Notes: generated from the letters alone by a model not told the origin. Positions 34,341 through 46,375 are shown, counted from the first letter of the stretch. The stretch: DNA of 64,000 bases from Pochonia chlamydosporia 170 (GCF_001653235.2 NC_035794.1:2232001-2296000); one strand, 5' to 3'. Program-made: numbers and translations.

Positions 34341-36884
34341 ATGGCGACTTCTGCGCAGCAGCCTGGCAAGGCTGGAGATGCTGCTGCAAACCATTCGACT
34401 CCGCGAAAATTCAAGGCATCCGATCTTCCACTGCCTTCAGCGACCAGAGCTGCCATTGAATCCCTGGCACATAGCTTCAAGAAGGAGGGCGCCTACGACT
34501 CCATCCGAAAGCAAGTCTGGGACAAGTTCGAAGCCAGCGTATGATTCACTGCGAGACTAGGCAGACAACGACGTGCTCACATATTTTATAGGACTACGAG
34601 GCTCAAGTACGGACTTCGATTCTCGAGGTGGCAGAGAAGGAGGTGGAACGCAACCCGCAACAGCTGCTTACGCTGGACCGCCGGAAGGCGAGCGCCCTGA
34701 TTGATGGCGCGCTGGAGCGATCTGGTGTCTATCAAAAGGCCGAGGGCGTTATCGACCAACTTATCGATGTTGGGGCGATTGAGGAACGCATCCGTGAAAT
34801 ACGCCGGGCTGAGATTGGCGAAGAGGCGGCTGAAGCAGAGCGCATTCGCGGCGCCAAGACTGACGAGGAATACGCGGCCGATACAGAAGCGCGACAAGCG
34901 GAACGCGAGCGGGTACGCGAAGAACTACGACTCAAGGAAGCCGCTATTGAGGAAGAGAAGCGCCGCATTGCACAAGAGGAGCAGAAGAAGGAAGAACGGG
35001 AGCGAGAACAGGCAGAGCTCAAACGTCAAGCTGAAAGAGACGAGCGACGCAGAAAGCGAGAGGAGGAACGAGCCGAAAGAGAGCGACTTCGTGACTTGGA
35101 GCGAGACAAGAGGCACAAGGAGCGTGAGGCTCGTGAGAAGGAGAGAGACCAGCGTGACCGGGACCGTGACAGGTCTAGGGATCGATCCAGAGACCGAGAC
35201 CGCGACCGCGATCAGGACCGTGACCGTGATAGAGATCGGGATCGCGACCGGGATCGAGACAGAACCAGGGATCGTGGGCGAGATCGTTCAGGGGAACGTC
35301 GGCGTGACAGATCCAAGGTCAAAGAAGCTGTACCGGACGAAAAACTGTCCAAAGAAGACAATGAGAGGCTGGAACAGGAGGCCCTGGCAGACCTGCTGCG
35401 AGAGAGTTCCCGGCCTGACCGTGCAAAGCCTGAGCTTGAAGTTGATGCGGCTCTGGCACCTCCGCCCAGAAAGAGCGCCCCTGCATCTGCAATCAACCCC
35501 ATTAAGCGAGACTCTCGAAAGGCCAGCGAAAGCGGTTCCAGAAGTGAGAGACGAGAGTCCAGGACACCAGCAGCGGCAGATTCCAAGCCGCCAGCCTTGC
35601 GAGACGAAAAACGATCTAGCCGAAGCGCTTCTCGGGCTGGGGATAGGGATCACGACAAGACCGGAGAGAGAACTCGTCAACGTGAGGATAGCCGCCGACG
35701 AGACAGACGTTCACAATCTCCAAGGCGAAAAAGGAGCCGGTCTCGCGACAGGGACAGGCGTGATAGAAGTCGATCAAGGCTGAGACGCGATAGGACACGC
35801 TCTCGGCAGAGGAGAGACGACCGTCGTGACAGAAGTCGTTCACGGGATCGGACCGATCGGCGTAGGAGTCGATCGAAACGCAGAGAGCGTACAAAGTCAC
35901 CAGCACGGTCTGAACGACGAGAACGAAGTAGATCTCGCACCAGACAAGACCGGAGGGACAGAAGCCGGGAGCGGGATCGGTCTCGCACGCCAGCCCGGAC
36001 GGAAAGGCGCAGGAGTCGGTCCCGACGGCGTGACCGAAGTCGATCAAGGGACAGCCGCCGCGGTACAGCAGATCGATACGATCACTATGACCCCCGAGAG
36101 TCTGCTCGTTCCCCACGACGCCCTAGCCGTGAGCGTACTCGCGATAGAGATAGAGATCGGGACAGAGATGCAGAGAGGGACAAACCGCGAGACAGGGACA
36201 GGGACCGGGACCGGGAGCGAGATAGAGACAGAGACCGAGATAGGGAGCGGGAACGCGAACGCGAACGCGACCGTGACCGGAAGAGTCGATCTCGCTCACG
36301 TCCTGGCACTTCCCTCGTCCGCACGGCGTCAGCAGCCCGTGAAGAGCACGAGGAGTGGAAGCTAGAGGAAGTCAAGAAGCGGGAGAAGGAGGCCAAGGCG
36401 TATTTGGCGGCCCAGAAGGATGCAAAAGCTAAGGGCCTCCCCATCCCTGGTGTAGACGACAAGAAGAATGGTGAGTGACGTTGCCCATGTCTCTACGAAT
36501 TCATCTAACATGTTTCTAGCTCGTGAGGATCGCAGAGACGACCGCCGAGATGAGCGGCGCAGGAGTAGATCAAGGAGCAATAGTCGCGACAGAGCTAGGT
36601 ATCGCGAACGAGATCGTGATCGAGACCGTGACCGTGACCGCGACCGGGACAGAGATCGGGATAGAGACAGGGAGAGAGACAGAGACAGGGATAGGGATAG
36701 GGATAGAGATAGGAGCCGTGAGAGAGATCGGGATCGTCGTGACAGAGATCGCGAGAGGGACCGCGAAAGAGACAGAGACAGAGACAGGGACGACAGGAGA
36801 AGACGAGATCGAAGTCTATCTCCTCGTAGAGAGCGAAGACGCAGCCGGTCGACTAGTCGTCGTCGGCGCAGCAGGAGTCGATAA
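34341..36884 (+). CDS. SHG1-domain (COMPASS component) protein with long RD/RS tail
   Basis: Three exons (34341-34538, 34592-36470, 36520-36884), 813 residues. The N-terminal about 130 residues match the BOD1/SHG1 domain: SLAHSFKKEGAYDSIRKQVW, DKFEASDYEAQVRTSILEVA, ERNPQQLLTLDRRKASALID, with the first intron inside it. SHG1 is a subunit of the Set1/COMPASS histone H3K4 methyltransferase. A charged coiled region (Glu/Arg/Lys, about 130-260) follows. Then come RD/RE dipeptide repeats and SR/RS clusters (about 265-340, 400-585, 690-813), far longer than in yeast SHG1. Such tails are typical of splicing-associated proteins. The repetitive codons create long open shadow frames on both strands. The second intron (GTGAGT...TCTAG, phase 1) joins two repeat blocks. 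Confidence 0.85.
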
Positions 36885-37102
36885 TTGGATGAATCAGGGG
36901 GAATACATTACCAGTTATTATGATACCCGGGCAGCATTGTTCACGGAACTACATGGCTTCCTCTGCTCTGAGGATAGCTGTGTCCTCGGCTCTATAATTT
37001 AGCAATCACAAGGATGTTACCACAAAAAGTTACAATTGCTGTCTGATTGGTCATTGAAATCGTTTTACACTTCTATTATCTTATTACATATATAAGCGAT
37101 TT

Positions 37103-38718
37103 CTATTCCGTCCCAAACCACGAGGGCAGCTTGAGAGACTTGGTCGCCGGGTCGTAATGTTGTAGTGCCGCAACAAATATGAAGAGTCCCCCAAAGATAA
37201 GAGCGGAAACGAGGATGCATCTCCTCGTAGCCAAGGACCCGGCATTGTGGCCGCGTGCTGATGTCGAGCTCCACATGGTGGACGCCCAAGCTGCGGATGA
37301 TTGAAACAGCTTCGAGAGTTGTTCGTATCCGAGGGAGTAGTATGTGAGGCCAGCGAGGGCAACGGCGTAGCCAATGGTTTGCATGAAGCTGATTTTGGTG
37401 TTCCAGATAATAATAGATACCAGGATAAGGAGGATGTTCTTAAAGATACCCGTGAGAGTCATGACCAGACCAGAGGTACGCCCAATCTAGAATCATTAGT
37501 TTTGAACGAAAACTTTTACTGCACAGAGCACATACCAGGAAGACACTCGTAACGTTCAACATAAAGGCAATTGAAGCGTTGAGAAACAGCATGCCCACAC
37601 CAATCTTGGAGACAGCAGCCCAAGTAAAGTTGGGTATCTCACTGGGCAGAGCCACGAGAAAGTTCATGGCAGCACAGACGGGAGCAAAGTAATAAAGTCC
37701 CACCAGAGGGTCCATCTTCATGCCGTCGCCACTAAGCAACACTTGGATCATAATAATACGAATAGCCTCGAAGACAATGCCGCCCATTTGGTACAGGAAG
37801 CCCACGAGGGAGAAATGGATTTCTCCAACCGAGGCGAGAGCAACGCCCGCAACGATCCAAAGGACGTTGAGGAACGATGCAAGATTAGGTTCGGCAACGC
37901 GCCATGCCCAAGAAGTGAAGAGAACTGCAACAGGAGCGGCGGCCTTGAGCATCTGGATGAAGGGAACGGACAGATATAGGTAAACGACGTTTGAGCAGAC
38001 AAGCGAGCCCGAATAAAAGATGCCAATGGGGAGGATAGTTCGAGCATAGAGGCGAGGAGTCAGGGGTAGCTTTTTGCGGGAATCGAGGAGTGTCGTAGTT
38101 CGAGCAAGAATTTGCGTAGCAATCGTAGCGAAAACCAAATGCCAACAGGTAAGAAGGATTGCTATAAAAACGGTTAGACTTCTGAGCATACCGGGGAGGA
38201 AGTGATAGCCTCAATATAACGAGCCGACTGTTGACATTGTTTACGTACGAAAGTCTAGCAACAGTTAGCGCTGGTTTGGGGAGAAGAGGGGATCTTATTA
38301 CTACTCACGAAATCCTTGAGTGTCTATCAACCACTTGTTGAACAAGATGGTCAGATTCGAGATAAAAATCCATAATCTATATCAACTACGTTAGCAACCT
38401 TCCCAAACAGGCGAACAATAGCGGCTGTTGACGCCTGCGGTCATGCCGATCCCGGATCGCCGGGGGCTCATGACACGTCGGTGCTGTGCAAACGTACGAA
38501 ATGTACATGGCAGTGTGTATCGTTTTCTTGACCGGCGGCTCTATCTTGTCGGTTGCCATGCGGGGAGGAACATCGTCGTCCATTTCGAACGATGACTTGG
38601 GCGCGCTAGATGCAGACATGGTGGAGGATGGAGTGTTTGCGCTCGAGGAATACGACGAGGACGACATGTCGAATCGGCGGGGCGATTTGGAATGAGCGAC
38701 AGCGACTCGACTGGCCAT
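37103..38718 (-). CDS. TPT/nucleotide-sugar-type transporter with 6-nt micro-exon
   Basis: Minus strand, five exons: 38718-38498, 38376-38309, 38254-38249 (six bases), 38161-37536, 37486-37103; 434 residues. After a Ser-rich cytoplasmic N-terminus, about ten hydrophobic segments follow. They begin with LWIFISNLTILFNKWLIDTQ and FPILLTCWHLVFATIATQIL, the hallmark start of the triose-phosphate translocator (DUF250/SLC35) superfamily. Later blocks (SLVCSNVVYLYLSVPFIQML, KAAAPVAVLF) are also family-typical. Members exchange phosphorylated sugars or nucleotide sugars across Golgi/ER or other membranes; the substrate here is unknown. The micro-exon ACTTTC gives His-Phe and joins GF to PILLTCWHL. It lies between introns with good GTGAGT/GTACGT donors and CTAAC branch points. 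Confidence 0.88.
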
Positions 38719-41700
38719 CCAAAGACGCCAGACTCTTGACTGCGTTTATAATGCTTCGACTGCGTGTGCTGGCGCACGCATGTAGCGGAGAGTCGACAAA
38801 ATCAAACAGCCAGGGACTCGGCGTGGGAAAAAGGGTCAAGTCGTTTTAATCGTTGGACTAGGGATGGAACTGAAATCGAGACGAGACGGAGAAGGCGGTC
38901 GGTGGGTGGCCTGGACCCAAAGGAAGGAGCGACAGTCGCGGTTGCGCAGTCAAATTCTCAAGCGTTCAAGTTCCAAACCATCAACTTTGGCACAGAAAAG
39001 AGAAACGTCCGGCCGTTGCAGACGGAGCGCAGAACCTACACCCGACAAGATTCGAAGTCAATTGTGCATAAAGAAGGGAGAGGAAAATGTCGTGTCGGTG
39101 TCGGGTCAAGGCATGCAGGATGCACAGCGACGGCCTGCACGGGCAAATATTGGATTGGCGGCTGGTTATTACCAGACGGCTGAAGACCAACAAGGCATGG
39201 ATGGATGGAGCACCAGACAGGAGTACGGAGAATGCTGCCAGACCAGACACCAACAAACTTTTGGCCATGGGTATTATTTTAAGAGACTGGCGGCGGCCCC
39301 TTTTTAGTCTGTCAGTCAGTCCAAGTCCCTTGTCGCAGTTGGTACCGCAGCTAACTCTGCCACAACAAGCCACGTTGAGGTTGGATGGCCTCTCGCTTTG
39401 CTCGACGCCGAGACAAATTGGGATCTGTCGACGCTCAGCTACACACATTGAGATGCAGCAATTTCTCCTAGTGCGTTGAAAACACCCTGGCCAGGAATTT
39501 TGCGCCTGGTCCGACCCAGAGACATGGCCTGCATGCCTGTGTCCCCTTGGTTGCAGAATGCCAAGGCCAGACAGCATGATTTGGTACCGGCCAGGAATCC
39601 TATGCCCCGTTCCGCTGGTGCTTCAGTCAATGTTGAACGTGCAATGCTGGTTCTATTCCGAATCCTGAGCCACGAGGTTAAACGATTCTTTGTTAGAACC
39701 CTGCTATTGACGCGCCATCTCTCTCGTCATCTTCAGAGCGGAACCTCCAGGTCACTAGGCTCTGCCAGGTATTCCTCCGGTTTTATCGGCGGGATTGGGC
39801 CAATGTACCCGCGCGCGACGTGGCATGGCGCATAATATGTGGTGGAGAGTTTTGGGGCTGGAGCGCCAAGTTCACCCACCAGCCCTAGATCTGCTTCGTG
39901 ATGCATCCTGGAGGCTTGTGCGCTCTTCGACAAACCTGGTGGTACAACTTATTGCGCACATGAAGGGGATGTTGCTGGAGCACATGAGGCTCTGAGAGGT
40001 GCCTGGACCAAGCATCCACATTGCCTCGGCGCCATCCCTGTCTGTTCTAGATCCCCAGGCTTTCAGCCCATTGGAAAACAGCAATGTTGAATGTAGCGCC
40101 TCATTGAGATGGTACGCACAAAGTGGTTTTTGTTGAAGACGCGGGCAAGTGCTTGAGGCCAATGTAGGCCCAAACGACCTTCCGCGAGGCCGCCTATAAC
40201 CACAGACTGCGAATCGATTGAATCATCTTGTTAAGCAGGATGGAACACGGAATCAATCCATTTCTGGAGGCCTCGAGAATGAGAAACCCTCCCGATCTCT
40301 GATTCGCCCTAAACGGAGAAGGCAATTTTAACTGCAGATCGCTGTAGAGTAAGCATTGGCGTGAGCAACACAATTGCTTGTATCCCAGGCCAAAGTCAAC
40401 GAATTCAACGTACTGACGCGAGTCTGGGTTATTAGTGTTTGATTTAAAGGATCACTCAGGAGTTACGTATTGACAACAAAGTCTAGCTCAAGAATGGGAT
40501 GAATGTATTCTATTCCGTACACTATCCTAGTGTGCAAACCTGATCTTCCTCCGATGATGCTCCCTGTTTAGCTTGTTCTTGGCATACCCAAAGAAGCATA
40601 TTAAGAATAACCAACATGGATCAAAGCAGCTCTCTTGTGCCGGTTACCCGTTTCATGAACAGGACCAGACGTTTATCAAGGGAGAGGAACAATGCCAAAT
40701 CACAGCCGCCGGGTTATGCCCGTACCCGAGTCACACGAGCAAAGCCCTTTTCCAAGGCTCAAAATAAGCTTCATTGGCACACAACTGCACTTAGCGCCAA
40801 GAATCGTGCCCCCTTGGCTAGGTTGATCAGGTACCGAGCTGTCATTCATTCAAAACACATTTTGCTGCTGAGAGGCCCCCCAATGCACCGCACATGTGGC
40901 TCGGGCTATATTCTCTCACTCGATGCTGCGAAGTACAGCATTTTTTACACTTGACACAGTCTCGATTCTACTTGAAGATGCCTACGATCGATACAAAGGT
41001 GAGTACAGTCGCCCGGTGTTGAAGACGATCGTCCCCAGTGAGCTTACCCCACGTGGGACTGTGAATGGCTCTCAGTCAAGCCATCGGAAGCCTACGCCAT
41101 TCCAACAGCTCTATCCTTGCCAAGTGCAGCGAGGTAGGGCGGGTTGTACCTGGAATGAACCTGGGCGATCGCGTGTACTGTAGCAAAAGAGGAATGAGCC
41201 TGTTGCTCAATTGGCTCTGCGTCCACCACCGGTACGAGGAAAGGGGCGCGCTTTGGTCGTCTGTCACCTGAAATCTCGTGTTTTGCACTACTGAGGGGTA
41301 AGGGGAAACATGGAAGGGGTCCGACTCAATTTGTGCAACTCAAACTCCAGCTGCACTCGTGTCGTGTCCCAAAGTGGCAAAATCCGGGGTTAATTTGCGA
41401 TGGTCGTTTACCACCCACAAACGCACACGTACTCGGAGACACAGGCGAGGGATGGCTCGGACATTGGATCCTTCATATTGATGCATTTGCAATGGATCCT
41501 AATGTGCTTCTTGATCTAATGTATGCTCCACGAAACCTGTTCTTGTAGCAATAACCCCCGCCAGGTAGAAATTGCTCCAACCCGCTATGCCTAACATGTC
41601 AATACCGACAAGTGAGCGCACGACAACCATTACCAATGCTATTCCGATGATTCAAACGAGCGAATGAAATACAGTCCATTTAAACTCCATCGCTATGCAG

Positions 41701-41772
41701 TGCCAAATTAGATGATCCTCAGCCTTCATACCAGGCTGAACCCGAGTCAGAAACGACAAATGAATTCTCCCT
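38719..41772. other. 3-kb gene-free region
   Basis: No supported gene on either strand. Several 120-200-codon open frames (for example 38981-39577 minus) have Arg/Ser/Cys-rich, non-protein-like composition and no splice support. No terminal repeats or transposase motifs were seen. The left end holds the transporter promoter and the right end the 3' flank of the ubiquitin protease. Confidence 0.35.
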
Positions 41773-43977
41773 TCAGTCCTCAGCCTTGCTCTTGTGAACC
41801 TCGTCTTCCTCATGTGTCCAGTTGGATACACTGGATGGCGCAGACGTGACAATAGTTGGTGCGTCTATAGTGTCGGTAGTGGTGTCAATGGTCTCCGGGG
41901 CAGATGTATCGCTTGCGGAACTTGAAATAGCTGGCTGCTCTGACAACAGACTCGGCCCATCGGGTAACAATTCCGGCTCGCCGGCATCATCTTCTTGCTC
42001 GACTTCAGCCTCGTCCAACGTCTCATACCCTTCCGAGTTTGGTGTCGAGGCTTCTTGAGCATCTTCCATGCTATCCGCTTCGCTTTGCAGGATCATGCTA
42101 GGGTCCACGCATTCGTAAAACAGCATAAAGACGCCTGGCGAGAGGGACATTACCACGTCTTCGTCGACCTTGCTCACATTGTGGTCGCTCAGCCGCCACC
42201 AGCCCGAATTTTGTCCACGAGGCGGTGTGAATGGCTTCTTTTCGTCCTCCGAGGCTCCATCTGTCTCCTCTCCATCAATGGAAGCATCAAGCACAGGAGG
42301 TGGCAGGTCCTCCTCTTTTGGGACCTCTGAGTCAGGATACTTCCTATAACATATATAGTGGCCGTTTTCATGACGTCCGTAATGTGTCACCGCCGCTCGT
42401 AATTCGTAGATGGGCCCTGTCAACCGGGATGGACTCAAATCGCCGGCAATCATGGATGCTTTGGGGTCCAAGAGCCACTGCTCCTCGCTCGATCCGTCAT
42501 CACTACTAGCCTTACTAGCCCGCTTTTCCTCGACATCTTCTGCACTACCCAGACACCACGGACCAAGATCCAGGGTCAGTGGGAAGGAAACAGGTGCTGA
42601 GTTCTTGATCATATCAAAAGTTCGTGGATCGAAAACAGACCTATTGACATGGATTGCGAGGCTCTGGGGAGGTCGGGCGATGACGATTTGCTTCGTCTTG
42701 GTTGTGTTGACCTTTCCTTGCGGCGAAATCTTGCACTTCTCAGTAACCGTCTTGTCATCGAAATGGTCCTCCTCAAGAGCTAGCTCAACAGCTTCAAGCC
42801 TCTGGAGAGGTGCTTGCATTTGTTCAGAAGTTGAGCCACTCTCCTTGAACTTGTCCAATAGTTTCGTGAGAAGCCTCTGGGCTTTGAGGAGGGTGCACTT
42901 GGGACACTCGACACCTTCGATTGCTTCGACTCGGCTGTAGGAATCAAGTCTCTCATAGAGGTCGTGTTGATTCTTATCCAGGCCAAGACTGAGTGTCAAA
43001 CAGTTGAACGGGATCATGGATAAGCCCTCCGAGTAACCACACTGGACACAGGCTACCCGCTGCGCCAGAAGACCCTCCAGTGGGTTCCGCAATGTCTTCT
43101 TTGCCGCCAGGTCTGGGGTAGACGACAGGCTTTGATATCCGCTGTCGTCGCTATGCTCACTCGTGGCCGAATCGTCCTTGATGCAATCTGCTTCCAGCCC
43201 GGAATACCGGCGCATGGATTTGACGGCCTTCGCCACGCTCCTGTCAATATCGTCGAGGACCTTGGAATAATACTCTTGTGCATCTTGTTGAGTCCATGTG
43301 CTCATGGATTTCAGCAAACTAGGAGTCCAGATGGTTCTTCCATTATTTGTGGCATCGTTCAAATCGGCGATAAGAGATCTCAGCGTATGCGCTACATCGT
43401 TCGTTGGTCCTTGCATATCAATAGCTCGTACACATGCTGATAGGTACTCGGGAAAAGAGGGAAGAGATGCAAGTCCTTGTAAAATGCTGTTCTGATAGCA
43501 CGAGTTATCGCGATTACCCAGGCCCGCCGGTCGCTCAGGATCCAACTTCAATCCAAAAACACTTCCCGTGACAGACAAAGCCCTGCTTCTAGCTTGAAAG
43601 ACGGATTCCATCATACCGCCTGAGCGGTCCAGACCCATTATCCTCCTCATGGCCTCGCTCTTCGCGGCATGTGTGACTGGGGCGGACTCGATCATTGAAC
43701 CAGGGTTTAGCCAGTGATCCAGGGCAACAACTAGTTGATTTGGCACTATGAAGACGGTAATGTCCCACAAGTAGGTCGATGCAGAGTATACGATGGCGTC
43801 CAGGGACAGCTCTAGGTTGTAGACTTTGGCTACGAATGCGACCAGGAGCACGGCGGCAGTTATCAGAATCGTTGGCCCGCCCAAGCGATCCAGGATGTGG
43901 TCGGAAGACTGAACGTGCCGATGAGCGCCTACGCGGTCGTCATAAAAGTTCGTGAATTGGGGCTGTCGTGAATTCAT
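41773..43977 (-). CDS. Membrane-anchored ubiquitin-specific protease (UBP1/USP type)
   Basis: Intronless, 734 residues from the ATG at 43977; the frame upstream has no ATG. A membrane anchor at about residues 35-51 (TILITAAVLLVAFVAKVY) and a second hydrophobic stretch (YLWDITVFIVPNQLVVALDH) precede the C19 peptidase domain. The Cys box reads AGLGNRDNSCYQNSILQGLA, with Cys160 predicted as nucleophile. The zinc-type CxxC pairs are Cys310/313 and Cys358/361. The His box RHENGHYICYRK puts the catalytic His at residue 540, followed by WWRLSDHNVSKV with the Asp/Asn. It removes ubiquitin from proteins at ER or another cytoplasmic membrane surface. The C-terminus is acidic and low in complexity. The NxDNSC box departs from the usual GNTC, which I believe is typical of this fungal subgroup. 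Confidence 0.93.
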   Translation of the reverse strand: MNSRQPQFTNFYDDRVGAHRHVQSSDHILDRLGGPTILITAAVLLVAFVAKVYNLELSLDAIVYSASTYLWDITVFIVPNQLVVALDHWLNPGSMIESAPVTHAAKSEAMRRIMGLDRSGGMMESVFQARSRALSVTGSVFGLKLDPERPAGLGNRDNSCYQNSILQGLASLPSFPEYLSACVRAIDMQGPTNDVAHTLRSLIADLNDATNNGRTIWTPSLLKSMSTWTQQDAQEYYSKVLDDIDRSVAKAVKSMRRYSGLEADCIKDDSATSEHSDDSGYQSLSSTPDLAAKKTLRNPLEGLLAQRVACVQCGYSEGLSMIPFNCLTLSLGLDKNQHDLYERLDSYSRVEAIEGVECPKCTLLKAQRLLTKLLDKFKESGSTSEQMQAPLQRLEAVELALEEDHFDDKTVTEKCKISPQGKVNTTKTKQIVIARPPQSLAIHVNRSVFDPRTFDMIKNSAPVSFPLTLDLGPWCLGSAEDVEEKRASKASSDDGSSEEQWLLDPKASMIAGDLSPSRLTGPIYELRAAVTHYGRHENGHYICYRKYPDSEVPKEEDLPPPVLDASIDGEETDGASEDEKKPFTPPRGQNSGWWRLSDHNVSKVDEDVVMSLSPGVFMLFYECVDPSMILQSEADSMEDAQEASTPNSEGYETLDEAEVEQEDDAGEPELLPDGPSLLSEQPAISSSASDTSAPETIDTTTDTIDAPTIVTSAPSSVSNWTHEEDEVHKSKAED

Positions 43978-44743
43978 GCTGCTATTTGTCGAGCGTAGGA
44001 GATGCCGGAATCCGACGTTGTGAAGCAGCAACTATCATCGGTGGTTATGCAGTGGCGCAACGAGCTGGCATTCTGGGTTGATCAGTGACGACTCAACATG
44101 CTCGTCGTATCCGTGATTAAAGGCTTGGCGTTGGAGCTCAGTCGCCTGCACTGAGGAGTGATGCCAGATGTATGGTTTTGCAACTCGTCAAAGGGGAGTT
44201 ACGGGTATTGTTGAAGTAAGGTCTGGCGCACGTTGGCGATTCTGGTGCATGCCTTTCTGCAGGGCAAATGATGTGCATCGTCATCAAATTTGTTCCCTGC
44301 GGCTCGGATTATCTACGACCCAGATGCTCCAGCTGTCCCTAGCACCTTCCTGGACACTACCCGTTTCGGGGGTTGTTCACGTGCATTCCAGGCTGGTTGA
44401 CCAGCCCGGTTTGGCGTGGAGCAACGAAACAGCGGAATCCAGCGCCGGGTTTCGGCTAGGACCAGTCTGGTTTGACGTCTCCAGTCCTCAAATAGAGGTA
44501 CGTACCCCAACCCTTCCAAATCGGCCACCAACAACTTACATCACGCCACGGACGAGTGATCAGTGCAATTGGCCTGAAAACTTCAACTTTAATAACTAGA
44601 GATGATTTTCTCTCTGGCTAATGCCATTAGGGCCTCAAGGTAAAATCTGGCCGTCTCAAAAGTGATCAAGAATTGTTCCGTATTGACAACTCAAAAGGTC
44701 GCTTGGCAGTTGTCGGCCGAGGTTTCTGGCCCAATCCTCGCGC
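43978..44743. other. Divergent promoter region, ubiquitin protease / dioxygenase
   Basis: No gene supported. It may hold an upstream exon of the dioxygenase. In frame directly before 44744 the residues RSLGSCRPRFLAQSSR look like a mitochondrial presequence but lack an ATG, and a TGA lies at 44684. Confidence 0.35.
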
Positions 44744-46375
44744 ATGCAGCATGCCATACGCAGCTACGCCACGACGCTGGAATCTGACAGAAAGGGATTG
44801 GTTCTCAAGATTCAAGACGGTGAAAAACGGAATGCGAAGCGATTGTCAGTACTCCTTCTTTTGTTGATCGTGCATTTTGCTGACTACGTTTGTCAAGATC
44901 CTCTTTGTGGCTACGGTAAGCTTCAATTGGCGTGTGGCACACACCTATTACTAACTTCTAAGTGATAATTGTCGCTGTGTGAAATGCGTAAACCAGGACA
45001 CTATGCAGAGGAATTTTAACACGTTTGAGGTTAGTGATTTACTCGAGGCCGGTGGTCCCCTGAGTCGCTGACCGTGAAAGCTCTCGGGTGTTGCTGCCAC
45101 GACCATTCAGCCAAAAGAAGATGGTGTCGATGTAACTTGTAAGACCCCTGACCAAAAATTCATTTGATTCTTTACGCGCTGACTACGTGCCAAAAAGGGT
45201 CGGATTCTCATGAGAGCAATTATAGCTGGTCGTGGCTTCGGTCTATGCTCTATGACAAGGGTGGGAATAAAAAGTTGAGAAACTTGGGGCAAGCATTGAC
45301 TCGCAACAAAAACCAAAGCAGCAATTACTGACAAATTTACAGTCGCCAGATTCTGTGGACGGGCCCAGTCATAACAAACCATCGCCCTGAAGTCTCATTC
45401 GAGAGCGTTATGGCCAAGGACGACAGGACCGGAATGGCAGACCTGACGGAAAAGATTGTGAGTACCTCATTCTACCCTATTAGGCTTTGCTAAACATATG
45501 CAGCGTAACTTTGGATTGTGCTTTGTCGTCAACTCACCCAAGACGCCTGAGGCAACCAAGGAACTGTTAGAGGCTATAGGTCCCATCCGAAACACTCATT
45601 ACGGAGGCTTTTACGACTTCATCCCAGACTTGGCGAAAGCAGACACTGCTTACACCAACTTGGCGCTCGCTGCGCACACTGACACAACCTACTTTACCGA
45701 GCCCGCTGGTCTGCAAGCATTCCACATGCTGTCCCACACGCCGCCTCCTGACAAGGCCAACGATGATGACAGTCTTGGCGGGCAGTCCCTTCTTGTGGAC
45801 GGATTCTACGCCGCTTACAGACTGAAGAAGGAATTCCCCGATGCTTACGAGACACTTCGAACAGTTGGAGTCCCCTGGCACGCGAGCGGAAATGAAGGTG
45901 TTGCCATTGCGCCTGACAGAGCATATCCTGTGATTGAGGCATCCCCCCATAGGATCCGCCGTATCCGATGGAACAATGACGACAGAGGAGTGATTCCGCT
46001 GCAAGTGGATGTAAACAAATGGTACAGCGCAGCCGGGAAGTGGGACAATATCTTGCGACGCAAAGAGAATGAATACTGGTTCCAGCTCGAGCCAGGCCGA
46101 ATTTTGAGTGAGTTGAAGGCAAGACTTATGCGTTCCAGGATGCTGTTTGGCTAATATCTGTAGTCTTTGATAACTGGCGCGTTCTCCACGGCAGAAGCGC
46201 TTTCGAAGGCCTGCGGCGCATCTGTGGTGGATATAGTGAGACATTCCCGACTCCTTCAGATACATATTCCAATACTAACAACTCTACAGTCAACAGGGAC
46301 GATTTCATTTCTCGGTTCAAAACATCCAACTTCCCTGGCGATCAAGTCATTGCTGCAAACATGCAGCTGAAATAG
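44744..46375 (+). CDS. Trimethyllysine dioxygenase (carnitine biosynthesis)
   Basis: Nine exons: 44744-44844, 44898-44915 (18 nt), 44963-45029, 45081-45138, 45198-45273, 45343-45457, 45504-46107, 46164-46235, 46290-46375; 398 residues. It catalyses Fe(II)/2-oxoglutarate-dependent hydroxylation of N6-trimethyllysine, the first step of carnitine synthesis. The N-terminal Zn-type domain shows SSLWLRDNCRCVKCVNQDTM, rebuilt across the 18-nt exon, and YSWSWL. The catalytic domain shows THYGGFYDFIPDLAKADTAY; AAHTDTTYF gives Fe ligands His203 and Asp205, and NWRVLHGRSAF gives His355. WNNDDRG and GGYINRDDFISRF are also conserved. Every junction is GT-AG; donor GTTGAG of intron 5 and GTCAGT of intron 1 are weak but frame-required. 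The start is tentative: an upstream coding exon with the mitochondrial presequence may be missing. Confidence 0.88.

Noticed and set aside
35212..36462. Several long open frames on both strands inside the SHG1-type gene
   Set aside because: They are shadows of the RD/RS repeat codons, which avoid stops in all frames.
38981..39577. 198-codon minus-strand frame containing a signal-peptide-like stretch (MAKSLLVSGLAAFSVLLSG)
   Set aside because: The hydrophobic stretch is isolated; the rest is Arg/Cys/Ser-rich with no domain or splice support.
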